Positions 19,071 to 31,015 of a stretch of 64,000 nt of DNA are shown here, piece after piece. The notes under the pieces are model-generated. The model saw only the letters and a program-made list of their open reading frames with translations, ran no database searches and was not told the DNA's origin. Positions within the stretch are counted from its first letter, which is position 1, and each line of letters starts with the position of its first letter. Source of the stretch: Podaxis mareebaensis (lineage: Eukaryota > Basidiomycota > Agaricomycetes > Agaricales > Agaricaceae). The DNA lies in the NCBI GenBank assembly GCA_018524725.1, contig JAEUWP010000142.1, forward strand, positions 36,096 to 100,095, given 5' to 3'. The translations under genes were made by a program, and so were the position numbers.

Positions 19071-22000
19071 ATGTCCGAGAATGACGATGTGTACGGGAGG
19101 GAGAATCCGTGGGTGAAAGAACGCGTGTTGGAGGACTGGAGTGCGTCAGTGGAATATGCAAGAGGGAAGTTGTTGGTTGGGAAGGTTAAAAACCGAGTTG
19201 CGTTTTTAGAGGAGATGTTGAGTGTGGTCAGGTCTGTAGGTACGTGTGTTGTGGTTGGGTCTCTAAAAGAAATGTGTAAATTGATTGGTGGATTATTGTA
19301 GATCTGAGTTTGTCCCAGATTTTGGACGTGTTCCATCTACTGACGCTCACGTATCCGCGATATGGGGATGATAAATCTCAAATGGCTGTTGAGGCCGTCG
19401 GAATGGAGCTAGTACGCCAGGACGAGCAGCGGGAGACTAAACTAGGGGTTTCAGAACAGATTATTGGGTGGCTGTCGAACGAAGTGGGCAGGTATGCAAA
19501 GAGGAACTCGGCAGAGTGAGTTTCGGTTATATGAATGACATCTTGCCATTGATCTGAACAGGATGTAGCTCGTATGCTCCCGCAGACCTCTTTGTGCTCC
19601 TCAGTTGGGCTTGTAGTATCTATGCCATTTGTGTTGAACTGAACGAGAACTTTTCGTCGAGCCCTTCGTTCAAGGCCCTCGTTGGTTCGATCGCGTTGTT
19701 GTTGGATATGGTATTGGAATCGTCCAAGTCGAAAGACACATTGAAGAGAGGAGCATTGGTTAGGACAAGGCGAGCTTTGCGATCGGTGAGTGATTCAGAC
19801 TGTATGCACAACAAAACAAACCTTATAGAGGGAGTAGTCAGCAGCTACTATCTCGGATGTAATTTCCATCCTACTGGCCCTCGTAAAAGCCAACGCGTCG
19901 CAAAACCCTATTCGTTTTTTCACGTTGATTGGCGTGGCAGTCGCGGTTCTTGTCAGATTAAAACATGTGTCTACTCCGCCTAATGAACGTTTGTCAAAGG
20001 AGCTTCAGGTCAGTTCTATGATGACTTTCAATGATAAAATGCTCACTAAGTGTTTTCAGGGCGAAATTGCCGGCATCTACAACTCCACCATCCTTATGTC
20101 AAAAACCCCTGTTCCTCCTCACGTCCTGGTAGGTTTGTTTTGTCTTCATAATGGACTAGAGACGTGACATCCCGCCGCTATACAGACGTCCTTCGAGGAC
20201 TTTATCGCGACCTACATCAGCTCCGATACCCTCAAGTCGGACTACCTGCCAACGATCGAGAAAACCCTTCTTCGCTCTCCAGAACACTCCTTCCCTACCG
20301 TTACATCCTTCTTTCAATTTTACCCTCACGTCCTCGAAGAATCCACATTCCAACGCATCCTCACGCAAATCATCAACAGCTCCAAATCCAGCAACGCTCT
20401 CGTCCGCACATCCGCCGTCCATCTCTTCAGAACAATCCGCGGTTCCGCCTCAGCGCACGGCACAGTCGCCGTGAATGATATTTTGGCTCTACCCAAGGCG
20501 GGTAAATCAACTGGACCTGACAATCGCGTCGCGCTGTATTCGATGCTTGCGTACTTGCAGCCTGAAGTTGGCGTTTCTCAGGCTCTAGTCGAAACCGCCA
20601 TCCCGCTTCTCTCAAAAGAACAAAATGAGGGCGCAATGGCTGTGCTCGCATCCTCCCTTGGAGCCCATATCACATTCCTGCTCAAGAATGATTCGGATAA
20701 GCTTAAAGATGTCACACAGCTCATTGTGAAGGAGATGAACAACGCCAAGGCAGCGGTGAAGAGGGCTTTCGTGTCGCTTGCGGGAGATATATTTTATGAG
20801 GGGAGTGACCTGTTGGATGGAGAGAAGGGTGTTACGTTTGCGAAGGCTCTTGTACCTGCGTTCGAGACGTCGTTGAAGAATGTTTCGGGGAATGCGGTGA
20901 ATAACCCGGCGGGCCCGTTGGAGGGGTATGTTGCGGTTGCTGTGCTTCTTGGGCCTCTGTTGCGTTCTGGGCAGTTCAGTGAGTCCTGTGCGTTCGTATA
21001 TGTGGAGTTAAATGCTGAATAACGAATTAGATGACGTGATCTCGAAGAATCCGGTTATCAGAGCCATCGCGACGAGTACTGCTAAGCCTTCGTTCTTGCT
21101 TTGGGATAAAGTGTATCAAAAAGTGCCAGAGGAGGGAGATGAGAAGTGGTTGTTGCGCGCTGTGGAAGTATCATTGAGGTACTTCCAGAAGGATCTGACG
21201 AAGAACGAAGTCCTCCGGTGAATAAAATACTTCCTTCGGCAGCGACTTCATCGCTGACAACCGCGCATAGGACGAACTTCGGCTCTGTTCTGTTACACCT
21301 CGCAGTCGAGAGTACCCACAAAGACATTCGCCAGGCCACGAATAAGGTTATCGCAGAGGCAGCTGCATGGAATCCGCAACTCACGACAACGCTCGCCCGG
21401 GAAACCGTTGCCGCGTTCTTGTCTCGTGGTCCACTAGTGGCAAAGGCGCCGTCAGGGGAGGAGGCGCCGGCATGGAACAAGCACGCAAGGCTAGCCTCCG
21501 TGCTACTTAGCTCTGTTGCCTACGAGGAAGGTGTTGAGGCTGAAGTGAGGGAGAATTTAGTTACGGAATTGGTTATCGTTGCACACCATGAACTTGTTTG
21601 TGCGTACTGTCTTCATTTTCTTGTGTTTGAAGTGCTAATCTCTGAATTTGGAGCAGCGGGGCCGATGAGACAAACTTGGATTGATGTATGCCAGAAGGCG
21701 AATACAGATCCCAAGGAGCTGATTGAGAAGCATATTGATAAGTTGTTGAAGTTGGTTTTGGAGTCAACCACGGTGGACGCGAAGGTAGGCCTGTCTTTGA
21801 TATATGTATTGACACGCTCAAACTGAAAACTACCTAGTCCGGTTTCCCTGAAGCTAGCTACCGCGCAATCACCACCTTGGCTTTTATTGCACCTACAGTG
21901 GTACTCCCTCGTATCATGGACCAACTCAAACTTGATTTAGAACCATCAATCCTCAATTCGTTGACAGACTTCGACTACGGAGTCTGGCAGACGCCTGAGG

Positions 22001-25000
22001 GCACAACTTTTGTTGATGGTAAGCGTCACTTTCTGTCTCGGCTCGAAACGTGCAACATGACACCATTTACCCCACAGTGCTAGCAACGAATAAGGACGCG
22101 CCCAAAGTTGTCAAAGGAAAGGATGCGCAAATGGCCAAGTGGGACGAGGAGGTTCGCAAGTCGCTGGCGAGTAAGAAGGGTGCTGCACCAACTCTAACGA
22201 AACAACAACAAGCGCTCGTACAAGCGCAGCTAGAGAAGGAAACTCAAGTGAGGCAGCGGGTTGTGGGAATCAAGGTGCAGGTCGATCGAGGTCTTGCGCT
22301 TGTAAGGAGCATGGTTAATGCGAACGTGGAAGAGTTCCCGCCGTACATCGCGCCGATTACTGAATTGTTGCTTGAGGGTGTGTTGAAAAGTGGGAAGGTG
22401 CTCGTAGGGCAGGATGCATTTGACGTTTATCTGGTGAGCATCTTCCTTCCTTCATTGGAGGTTGTAGGAATGGAGACTTGATGATGTGTCATATGTAGGA
22501 ATTGGCCAAGTGTAGTTCAGAGAGGTTGGGTACGTTCCGGAGATGGCTTGGTATAGCGAGCTTGAGAAGTTTGAGGATCGACGCGGTTCCGGAGGAATTG
22601 CAGGCCGAACCGATGCACAGTGAGTCACCTAGATCTATCTCTTCGCCGCCGTCGGATCGTTAAATGATTGTTAGGTCTGATTATCCGTGTACTGTACCGC
22701 CTACGGTTCCTCGCTGAGCAGGCACCCTTAGATGCGTCGACCTTCTCGTATGCTTTCCCTCTGCTGGAACAAGTAATTCAGCAAGGCGGGATTGCTGCCG
22801 AGGAGGAAGAGGAAGCGCTGGAACAGGTTACGCTTACGTTAGACTTCATCAGGTTCCACTGTGGTGAATGTGAGTAAGGACGCCCTCAGAGTGAAGCAAA
22901 ACGAGTTGATTTGGTTATTAGTTTCCGACGTTGCGTTCCCTCGCAAGCGCATTATGGAACAGTTGCTTCACATCATTCGCAACCAACCCCGATTGAGCAA
23001 GAACGCGTCATCCACATTGATCGATCTCGGGGAAGCCATTTCACCAACAGCGACGCGTGAGGAGATCAACGTTTTGCTGAAGGGAACCCTTGCACAGGAG
23101 TCACACCTGAGGAATTCGTGTCTGCAGACTATTCAAGTGCGTTGTTCCTCTAGATTGTCGAACCCTAACCTTAAATTAAGGGTATGTTTGTTTGTAGCCT
23201 TTCGATCTCACGGACTTGGACTGGTCACCCGAGCTCTGGATTGCTTGCCACGACGACGATGAACAGAACGCTAGGCTTGCGCGCCATGCTTGGGAGGACA
23301 ACGGCTTGGATGTACCGGAGACGTACCTTGATGAGCTGACCGGCTACCTTGGTAAGTTGGTGGATTACTTTTGGGTACGGAACTGATATTACCTTTTTTT
23401 AGGTCATGATAACGCCTACGTTCGCTCGAGCGTTGCCTCCTCTATTGGCGAGAGCGTAGAGCAGTGGCCGCAGACCATTCAGAAGACTGTTTCTGTTCTG
23501 CAAGACTATTACCGTGAGAAGGTCTGAAGTCCAATTTCATTCCTTGTGGTTACAGTTTAACCCAAGTGGTATTCCTCCAGGCCAAAATTCTCCTACCTGA
23601 ATATGATGAATACGTACGCACATGGAATCACTACTGGTATCCCCACACTTATTGTGCCATAGGGAATGGTCTTGGCGCATACGGTGGATAGGCCGGATCC
23701 TTGGCAAGCAAGACAGGCTACCGCGCGAGCGTTCGAATGTATCGCCCCTTGGTTCACCGACGACTTGTTGGAACCTTTCTTCCAATTTCTCATTCAAGAT
23801 CAAGGCCTCGGAGACCGAGTTGCAGATGTTCGCAAAGGCATGCTTACGGCTGGAACAACCGTCATCGATTTGCATGGATCCAAGCGCCTCGCTGCCCTCA
23901 TTTCTTTGTTTGAAGCACATCTCGCAAAGAAGACACCAGCCACAGAGGTTGATGATATGATCAAAGAGGCCGTTGTCATCCTCTTCGGTCGCGTTGCACG
24001 CCACTTGGACCCCTCCGATGAAAGGATTCCTGCCATTGTCGATCGCCTGGTCGAGGCCCTGTCGACGCCAGCTGAGCAAGTGCAGATGGCTGTTTCTGAC
24101 TGTCTATCACCCCTTGTCAGGCTTATGCGACCCAAACTTCCTTCCCTCGTTGATCATCTCTTCGATCAGCTCTTTAATGGACCCAAGTATGCCATCCGTC
24201 GCGGAGCTGCATATGGGTTGGCAGGTGTTATCCGTGGAACCGGGATCGCCGGCATCAAGGAATTCAACGTAATCAGCAAACTCCAGGCTGCTGCTGAGGA
24301 AAAGAAGCGATACGAGCCCCGCCAGGGTGTCATGTTTGCCTTTGAGACCCTTTCGAGCGCCCTTGGACGTCCATTCGAACCTTATATCACATTCGTCCTT
24401 CCCATTCTACTTTCCGGTTTTGGTGATTCAACAAATGACGTCCGTGAAGCCGCTCAGGACACTGCAAGGGTGATTATGGGTAGTCTCTCTGGATACGGAT
24501 TGAAGTTGATACTACCAACTCTTTTGGATGGACTGAATGAAAAGCAATGGCGGACGAAGAAGGGTTGTATTGAGGTGTTGGGTATGATGGCATACTGCTC
24601 ACCCAGACAACTTTCGCTCTCACTTCCGATTGTCATTCCTCGCCTTACTGGGGTCCTTATGGACTCACATGCACAGGTAAAATCTGCAGCGAACAGGAGT
24701 TTGAAGCAGTTCGGTGAGGTTATCAGTAACCCCGAGATCCAGTCTCTCGTTCCTGTTCTTCTCAAGGCACTCGTGGACCCTGGCAAGACCCCTAATGCAT
24801 TAGGATCGTTGTTGAAGACATCATTCATGCATTACATTGATCACTCATCATTAGCACTAGTAAGGGACATCGCTGAATGCTACTCCTTTGCCGTTAACCG
24901 TCACCTCTTAGGTCATTCCTATCATCGAACGAGGTCTCAAAGAGCGAGGTGCAGACACCAAGAAGAAGGCTGCACAAATTGTTGGCAATCTAGCATCGCT

Positions 25001-28000
25001 TACAGACTCCAAAGACTTCGTACCGTATCTCGACAATCTCTTGCCTCTTGTTCATCAAGTTCTTGTCGATCCAGTACCAGAAGCCCGTGCCACTGCAGCC
25101 AAGGCACTAGGAACCCTTGTCGAACGGCTCGGTGAAATTCATTTCCCTGACCTCGTACCGGGACTTCTGCGTACTCTCAAGGCCGACACTTCGGGAGTCG
25201 ACCGTCAAGGTGCTGCCCAAGGTCTCAGTGAGGTTCTTGCTGGCCTTGGAATGGAACGTATGGAGGGTTTATTACCAGATATCATTGTCAATGCTCGGTC
25301 ACCCAGATCTAGTGTTCGCGAAGGTTTCATGTCGCTGCTTGTCTACCTCCCGGCCACCTTTGGAACTCGCTTCCAGCCTCACTTGCCGAAGATCATCTCC
25401 CCCATCCTTGGTGGCCTTTCGGATACAGAAGAATATGTTCGCGAAGCGGCTATGCGCGCAGGTCGTATGGTTGTAACCAACTATTCTAACAGGGCAATCG
25501 ATTTGCTCCTGCCCGAACTCGAACGCGGCATGTTTGATCCTGGCTGGCGTATTAGGGTAAGCCGCTACCCCCATTTCAATGGCGTTGTTCACCCACGAAA
25601 ATATCTAGCAATCCTCGATTACACTCGTCGGAGAACTTTTGTTCAAGGTATCGGGCATTTCTGGGAAGACCTCGGATATGGATGAGGAGGAGGAGGCTGA
25701 AGCCGCTGTCGCGGAATCGTCACGACGTGCATTGGGTGAAGTTCTTGGTGTCGAACGTCGCGATCGCATTCTAGCTGCGCTGTACCTCGTTCGTCAAGAC
25801 GGTGTTCTTGTTGTCCGTCAATCCTCTATGCAGATCTGGAAGGCCCTTGTGCACAACACTCCAAAGACAGGTGAGCACTTGAATAACAGTCTGGGCTACC
25901 ACTCTCATGCGATCCAGTGCGCGAAATCCTCCCCGAACTCATCAGTCAAATCATATACCTTATTTCTGGTGGCGAACCTGAACAACAAGAGGTATGTCCG
26001 CGCCAAACGTCACACTAGATGGGGTACTAACACGCTGTAGACGGCTGGAAGGACAGTTGCTGACATATCTCGTAAATTCGGAGAAAGAATTGTTGGCGAG
26101 ACCATGCAACTCCTCAAGGCCAAGGCCCAATCAACAGATTCTCGTACAAGAGAGGGTGTCTGCCTAACGCTAACCGAGATCATGTACGTTTCCGCTGAAC
26201 TCCCCATATCCTTGATACCAACACGGTCGCGGACGATGTAGGACGAGCACCACGGATACCCAGAGAGAAGGTTACGAAGACGATATCATCGCCATCGTGC
26301 GGGCCTCGTTGGTTGATGATGAAGCCAATGTCCGTTCCGCTGCAGCCCAAGCCTTTGATGTATTACAAGAACACATTGGTGGTAGGGCCATCGATCAAAC
26401 TATACCAACCCTACTAGAGGCTCTTCGTCAACCTGGAAAGGGCTCTGGTACAGCACTACAAGCGCTTCGCGAAGTCATGACGGTATGTATCTTTCACTCC
26501 TCAGTCTTTTATTGTTGCCGATCTCCATTTCTCCAGGTCCGCGCCTCGACTGTGTTCCCTGTCTTGATACCTACATTGACTGCCACTCCCATGACCGTCT
26601 TTAATGCCCGCGCTTTGGCAGCACTTGTCACCGTCGCTGGCAACGCTCTGAGTCGTCGACTCAACGTTATCATGAATGCTGTTGTCCGGGTTCTCGAGGA
26701 GGATAAGGATGAGGAGTTACAGAGTGCCCTTGACGAGGCTATTAGGACACTTCTTGCGTCCATTAATGACGCGGAAGGATTGAATAATTTAATGATGATG
26801 CTCATCGGATGGTATGTTGCAGCTTTGTTCTGATTAATTCCTTACTGATAACGTACTCAACCAGGGCCAAGAGTGAGCACCCCCAACGGAAGGTCAGCGC
26901 CTGCAACCTCTTCGCCATCTTCTGCGAGGTGTCAGAACTTGATTCCTCGTTATACCGCGTCGACTGGGTCCGGCAGTTGATTCCTCTGATGGAAGATCCT
27001 GTCGTGTCCGTCCATACCGCTGCCTTGAATGCCCTGGATGCCTTCGTCAAGTCGGTACCTAAGGATGAACTTGAACCTTTGGTCGTCCCGCTACGCAGAA
27101 GCATAGAATCTACTGGGGCGCCAGGCACCTTCGTTCCCGGTTTCAGTCTTCCAAAGGGTGTGGCCCCCACTGTCCCTGTCATTATTGCTGGTCTTACCAC
27201 TGGAAGTAACGAGCAACGAGAACAAGCAGCTTACGCAATAGGAGACCTAGTAGAAAGGACGGAAGAAAGCGCCATTAAACCATATGTCGTATCATTCACT
27301 GGTCCTCTGATCCGTGTTGCAACACAAGCAACCACCTATCCCCCAGGCGTCAAAATCGCTATTCTCAGTGCTCTCACGTCCATGTTGGAACGTATACCCG
27401 CTTTCGTAAAACCCTTCTTCCCCCAACTGCAACGTACCTTTGTCAAGAGCGCCAGTGATTCTGCAAGCAATTCCGTTCGCAACCGTGCAGCCCATGCTCT
27501 TGGTGTCCTCATGAAACATCAGTCTCGGGTGGATCCTGTGATAACAGAGCTCATTGCTGGCGTGAAAGGCAATGACGATGCAATCGCCAGTAGTCTGGTC
27601 CTTGCACTGGCCAAGGTGGTCCGAAACGCCTCACAGAATCTCGGAGAGAAAGCTCGGGAGGCCTGCGTCGAACTGGTCGCTGACAGTTTTAAGGCATACC
27701 ATGATGGTAAGATTCGAAGAGATGGTGCATGATCGACCACTCACAGACTGCGATAATAGAACATTACTGCCAGGCACTCGGGTCTCTAGTTGTTGCCCTT
27801 TCAGATCAACCAGAACTACTTCGCCCCACGGTCGTGTATGTGATAACTTACAATAATAGCTCCTTTACAGCACTGACGCAGCTACTCCACAGGGCTTATC
27901 TATCAAGCGGGACCCAACCTTCGGTATTATCATCACATGTAATGCGTGCTGTTCTTCGGCCAGAAGAAGGTTTCGACGACCCCGACGGCTCACCCAATCT

Positions 28001-28148
28001 GTTCCAAAAGTTGGAAGTGTTACGGACGGTCGCGCAAAAAGTACTCGAAAGTGCTGCAAACGACAAACCAATCATTTCTAAACCCGCTAGAGAAGCCCGG
28101 GAGGTATTAAGGGAGATGGACGATCCAAACTTACGAGGCTTGTTCTGA
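19071..28148 (+). CDS. GCN1: GCN1-type HEAT-repeat activator of the eIF2alpha kinase Gcn2
   Basis: A 27-exon model keeps phase throughout and gives 2,554 aa, against about 2,670 in yeast. Exon starts: 19071, 19302, 19569, 19838, 20060, 20186, 21031, 21271, 21654, 21838, 22078, 22499, 22675, 22922, 23198, 23403, 23581, 23663, 24912, 25609, 25918, 26041, 26242, 26537, 26865, 27760, 27893. HEAT-like repeats run throughout. The eEF3-like region lies at about residues 1300-1830, with GPKYAIRRGAAYGLAGVIRG and LSDTEEYVREAAMRAGRM; the Gcn2-binding region is expected after about residue 1900. The protein acts in the cytoplasm on translating ribosomes to pass the uncharged-tRNA signal to Gcn2. Exon 17 is only 33 nt. 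The start is uncertain because the frame is open upstream without an ATG. Confidence 0.9.
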
Positions 28149-29285
28149 TAGAGACGTTGTCGCGCTCGGCCACCATGTACATCACTTTCCGACTTTGTCC
28201 ATCAATGTCATCACTACTTTGAAGAGTAGCGCATACGTTTTGCTATGGTTGTGTGGTGTGTGAATACCCGTGAGTCTTTCCATCACATCCTGCGGTCCGC
28301 GATATCAAAGTATATTTTCTACGCCAATCATCCCGAACTTGCTGAGGCGTATGTCTGATACCTAATCATGTCCTACTTAGTTCGTCGTTCTTCAGTGAGC
28401 CGTCCCGAGTACTCGGGGGGCCATTCAAGAATGTAATTACCGACGAGCCTAGTATGCAAAATGGAACACCACAAACGGAGATGATAGTCCAAACCTTCGG
28501 ACACCAAAAAGGCTCATATTTACACGACAATAAGACGCCTCCATTACGCCTGTTCCCTATCAAGGTTGGAGGTTGGCTCCCCGGAGCCTGAAGAGGGCGA
28601 TGCATGTCTAACGACTTGTTGACACTGATTAAAGGCGACAGGACCACATTCGGGCTCAAACTCGTTTTTGTGGTCTCCGCATTCAGGTCTTCTATACCTC
28701 CGCTCTGTCGAGGATTGCGCTTGGTACCCACTCCAGTTATGTCCACTTCCGTCATTTGTCGCGTTCTCGGCTTATGACGTCCGCATTTCATAACGCATAC
28801 ACAACAGATCTCGTGGTGTCGAGTGTTCGCTCCACCCACACTAGTCGCGCTCATCAGGTCGCACTTCGTCGTTAAAGTTGGCTCAAGAACTTGTACCCTC
28901 CAAGTCCAAAGAAGATTGAGGGAAAAAATGGACAGTCTGCTGAGAGCTTGTCCCGTTGAGTGCGCGGATCTTCTTTCGCTGCGCTTGGTTATCGCGTATA
29001 TGGGAGCTTGTTCAACGGACTCATGAGGACCCATACAAGCAGCGATGTCGTCATGTGATTTTGAACAATGTGTGGCGGAACAATGTATATGAGCGTTGGA
29101 CGTCGTATACTGAACACTAAACATTGGGCTGTCATTATATGTGGCCGAATGAGCTCGCGTCGATTGTTTGGCATTATAATGCTGACTTCGAGAGTACAGC
29201 CGCGAGTCGGACAACCCTTTCAAGGATGTTATCCTGAGAACTTTCACTCTAACGAAAGATGTGGATTCAAGGTCCCACCATAATA
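28149..29285. other. Convergent intergenic region, no gene supported
   Basis: This lies between the 3' ends of GCN1 (plus) and the carrier (minus). A 319-aa minus-strand frame (29325-28366) exists, but it overlaps the carrier's last exon in another frame and shows no domain or composition bias. I treat it as chance. Confidence 0.45.
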
Positions 29286-30824
29286 TCAAACGCCGGTGGC
29301 CTTGAAAAGATATTCTAGACATCAAGGATCACTTAGATCATGCACGAGGGAATAGTGTAGCTAACGTACCTCTCGTCAGTTCGAAGGCAGCGAATGTACT
29401 AGCCGCCGCGGGGATACTGTTTTAACATGAGCATTGTTATTTTTTAAAACGGGAAACGCGCTCAATCACCTTCTCAACACTGTCAAAGGAAATAATCAGC
29501 TTCTGCTGTATAAGATATGTGCGATCACTTACACGAGGGCGAAAGTCCACGGAATAAACCAGTCACGCTGTGTTGCCATTCTCAACACCTCCCAATCGGC
29601 TAAGGATCATAAATATCTCACCTTCCTGCTTCAGTAACCACATCCCGAAGCTCCCTGACGATGTATTGTATTGGGGAGCCTTTTGGTGGTTCAGCACGGA
29701 GCTGAATCCGGGACTTGACGACGTCTGTTATGAATGGAAAGTCGCGATCAGAATATTTGGAGTTCCTGAGCCCAAGGACAGGCTTACCTAGAGGATAACA
29801 GGCTAACCAATATGCGATCTGTGCAGGGCATCAGCGGTGTTAATGATAATCGATGGGGTACGTACTCCGCCTGTTGACCCAGATGCTAGAAGCGCCCATA
29901 CCGGGACATCTTTGCCATATTTCTTCGCAAAATTGCGTTTCGAGAACTCGAAGGCTAAAGATTCGTGACGGTCAGTCCTGAAAAAAGGGACTTGGCATCG
30001 AAAATCGGACCAGAATAGAACCTAATGGTGGCCGGTTGTCAGCGCATACATAAGTAGAACCGGACTCAGACGGCGCACCCAGCATAAGCAGGAATCTCGC
30101 GGGCAACAGTCACCCAATAACCACGCATTACACCCTTACGGAAGCCCCACTCTCTCCACATGTCGCTAACCACAGCTCTGAGTCGCTTGTCAGTGGCTGC
30201 TCCATATTGTCCCTGCATCCTAACTTTGAACATTTCCACTATCGGTCCGTCAGAATATCGGGTTGTGCTAAAGTTCCTTTGGATAACATACCAGGACTAG
30301 CCAGTATGGCATTGGCTGCGCCTGCCATCGCGCCTGCGGCTGCAATCTCTTTGAGAGAAAGATTGGGATATGGTGAGATTATCCGCTTAGAAGCACCGTA
30401 TGCAGCAAACAAGAGCGAGTTGACGCCAGCAATTCCGATGAGCGGGCTCAACATTCCTTGAAACCTTCAAAATCAGGTTCTTGGGTCAGAACGGATCGGA
30501 GGAGGAAAGAACCTTTGTATAGGGCAAAGAAACCCTCCTTGCGTAAGGTTTGGACCAAGATATCCATTGGGCCTTTCTTGGATGGGGTGAGCTGACTAGG
30601 AAGGATTAAGATAAAATCTAGAACATACAAACATGCCCTCTTGTAATATGAACCAACTCTTTTTAGCATAGCGCTTCATAAAAGGCGGAATTTGACTGAC
30701 TTGGAGCTATCTGTGCCCTGGTCTTTATCGTGTCTAATGGCTGCCCAACAAGAACCTGTGCTGCACCGCCGAAACTTCCTGCAATTAGTTCATTTATGGT
30801 CGCCTGCGTGCTCTGTGTCGACAT
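29286..30824 (-). CDS. Mitochondrial carrier family (SLC25) transporter with microexons
   Basis: Thirteen exons in phase give 292 aa: 30824-30701, 30639-30629, 30576-30513, 30456-30292, 30238-30079, 30021-30011, 29954-29866, 29818-29788, 29724-29622, 29567-29533, 29479-29470, 29416-29370, 29314-29286. All three carrier repeats are present: QPLDTIKTRAQ, SPVEMFKVRMQ and YPLDVVKSRIQ, each at the end of its odd helix, with EG/R matrix-helix motifs after them. The last helix is LLRSIPAAASTFAAFELTR. Exons 2 and 6 are 11 nt and exon 11 is 10 nt. The sequence is nearest in feel to carnitine/acylcarnitine and Ymc-type inner-membrane carriers; the substrate is not established. Skipping the microexons leaves an apparent truncation that is not real. 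Confidence 0.9.
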
Positions 30825-31015
30825 AGTAGCAGTTTATGTGGGATTATGGCGTGGAGAAAGGAACACATTGTTAGCGGATAAACGTTCCTCACGATCATTA
30901 CCAACGTTGACGCGATTTCGCGATGTTCCCACGTGATTAAAACCAAGGCAAATCCGTACAAATACAAAAAAAAATACATGACGAGAACGATGGGCCTACG
31001 ATTCTTCACCTTCGC

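Noticed and set aside
18872..19336. A 154-aa minus-strand frame
   Set aside because: It is antisense to GCN1 exon 1 and its leader, with no domain.
28366..29325. A 319-aa minus-strand frame downstream of the mitochondrial carrier
   Set aside because: It overlaps the carrier's last exon in a different frame, has no recognisable domain, no convincing promoter, and reads like chance open sequence.
29466..29479. Apparent C-terminal truncation of the carrier (frame ending LLRR then stop)
   Set aside because: A GT donor at 29469 after a 10-nt exon joins to 29416 and restores the sixth membrane helix and a normal C-terminus.
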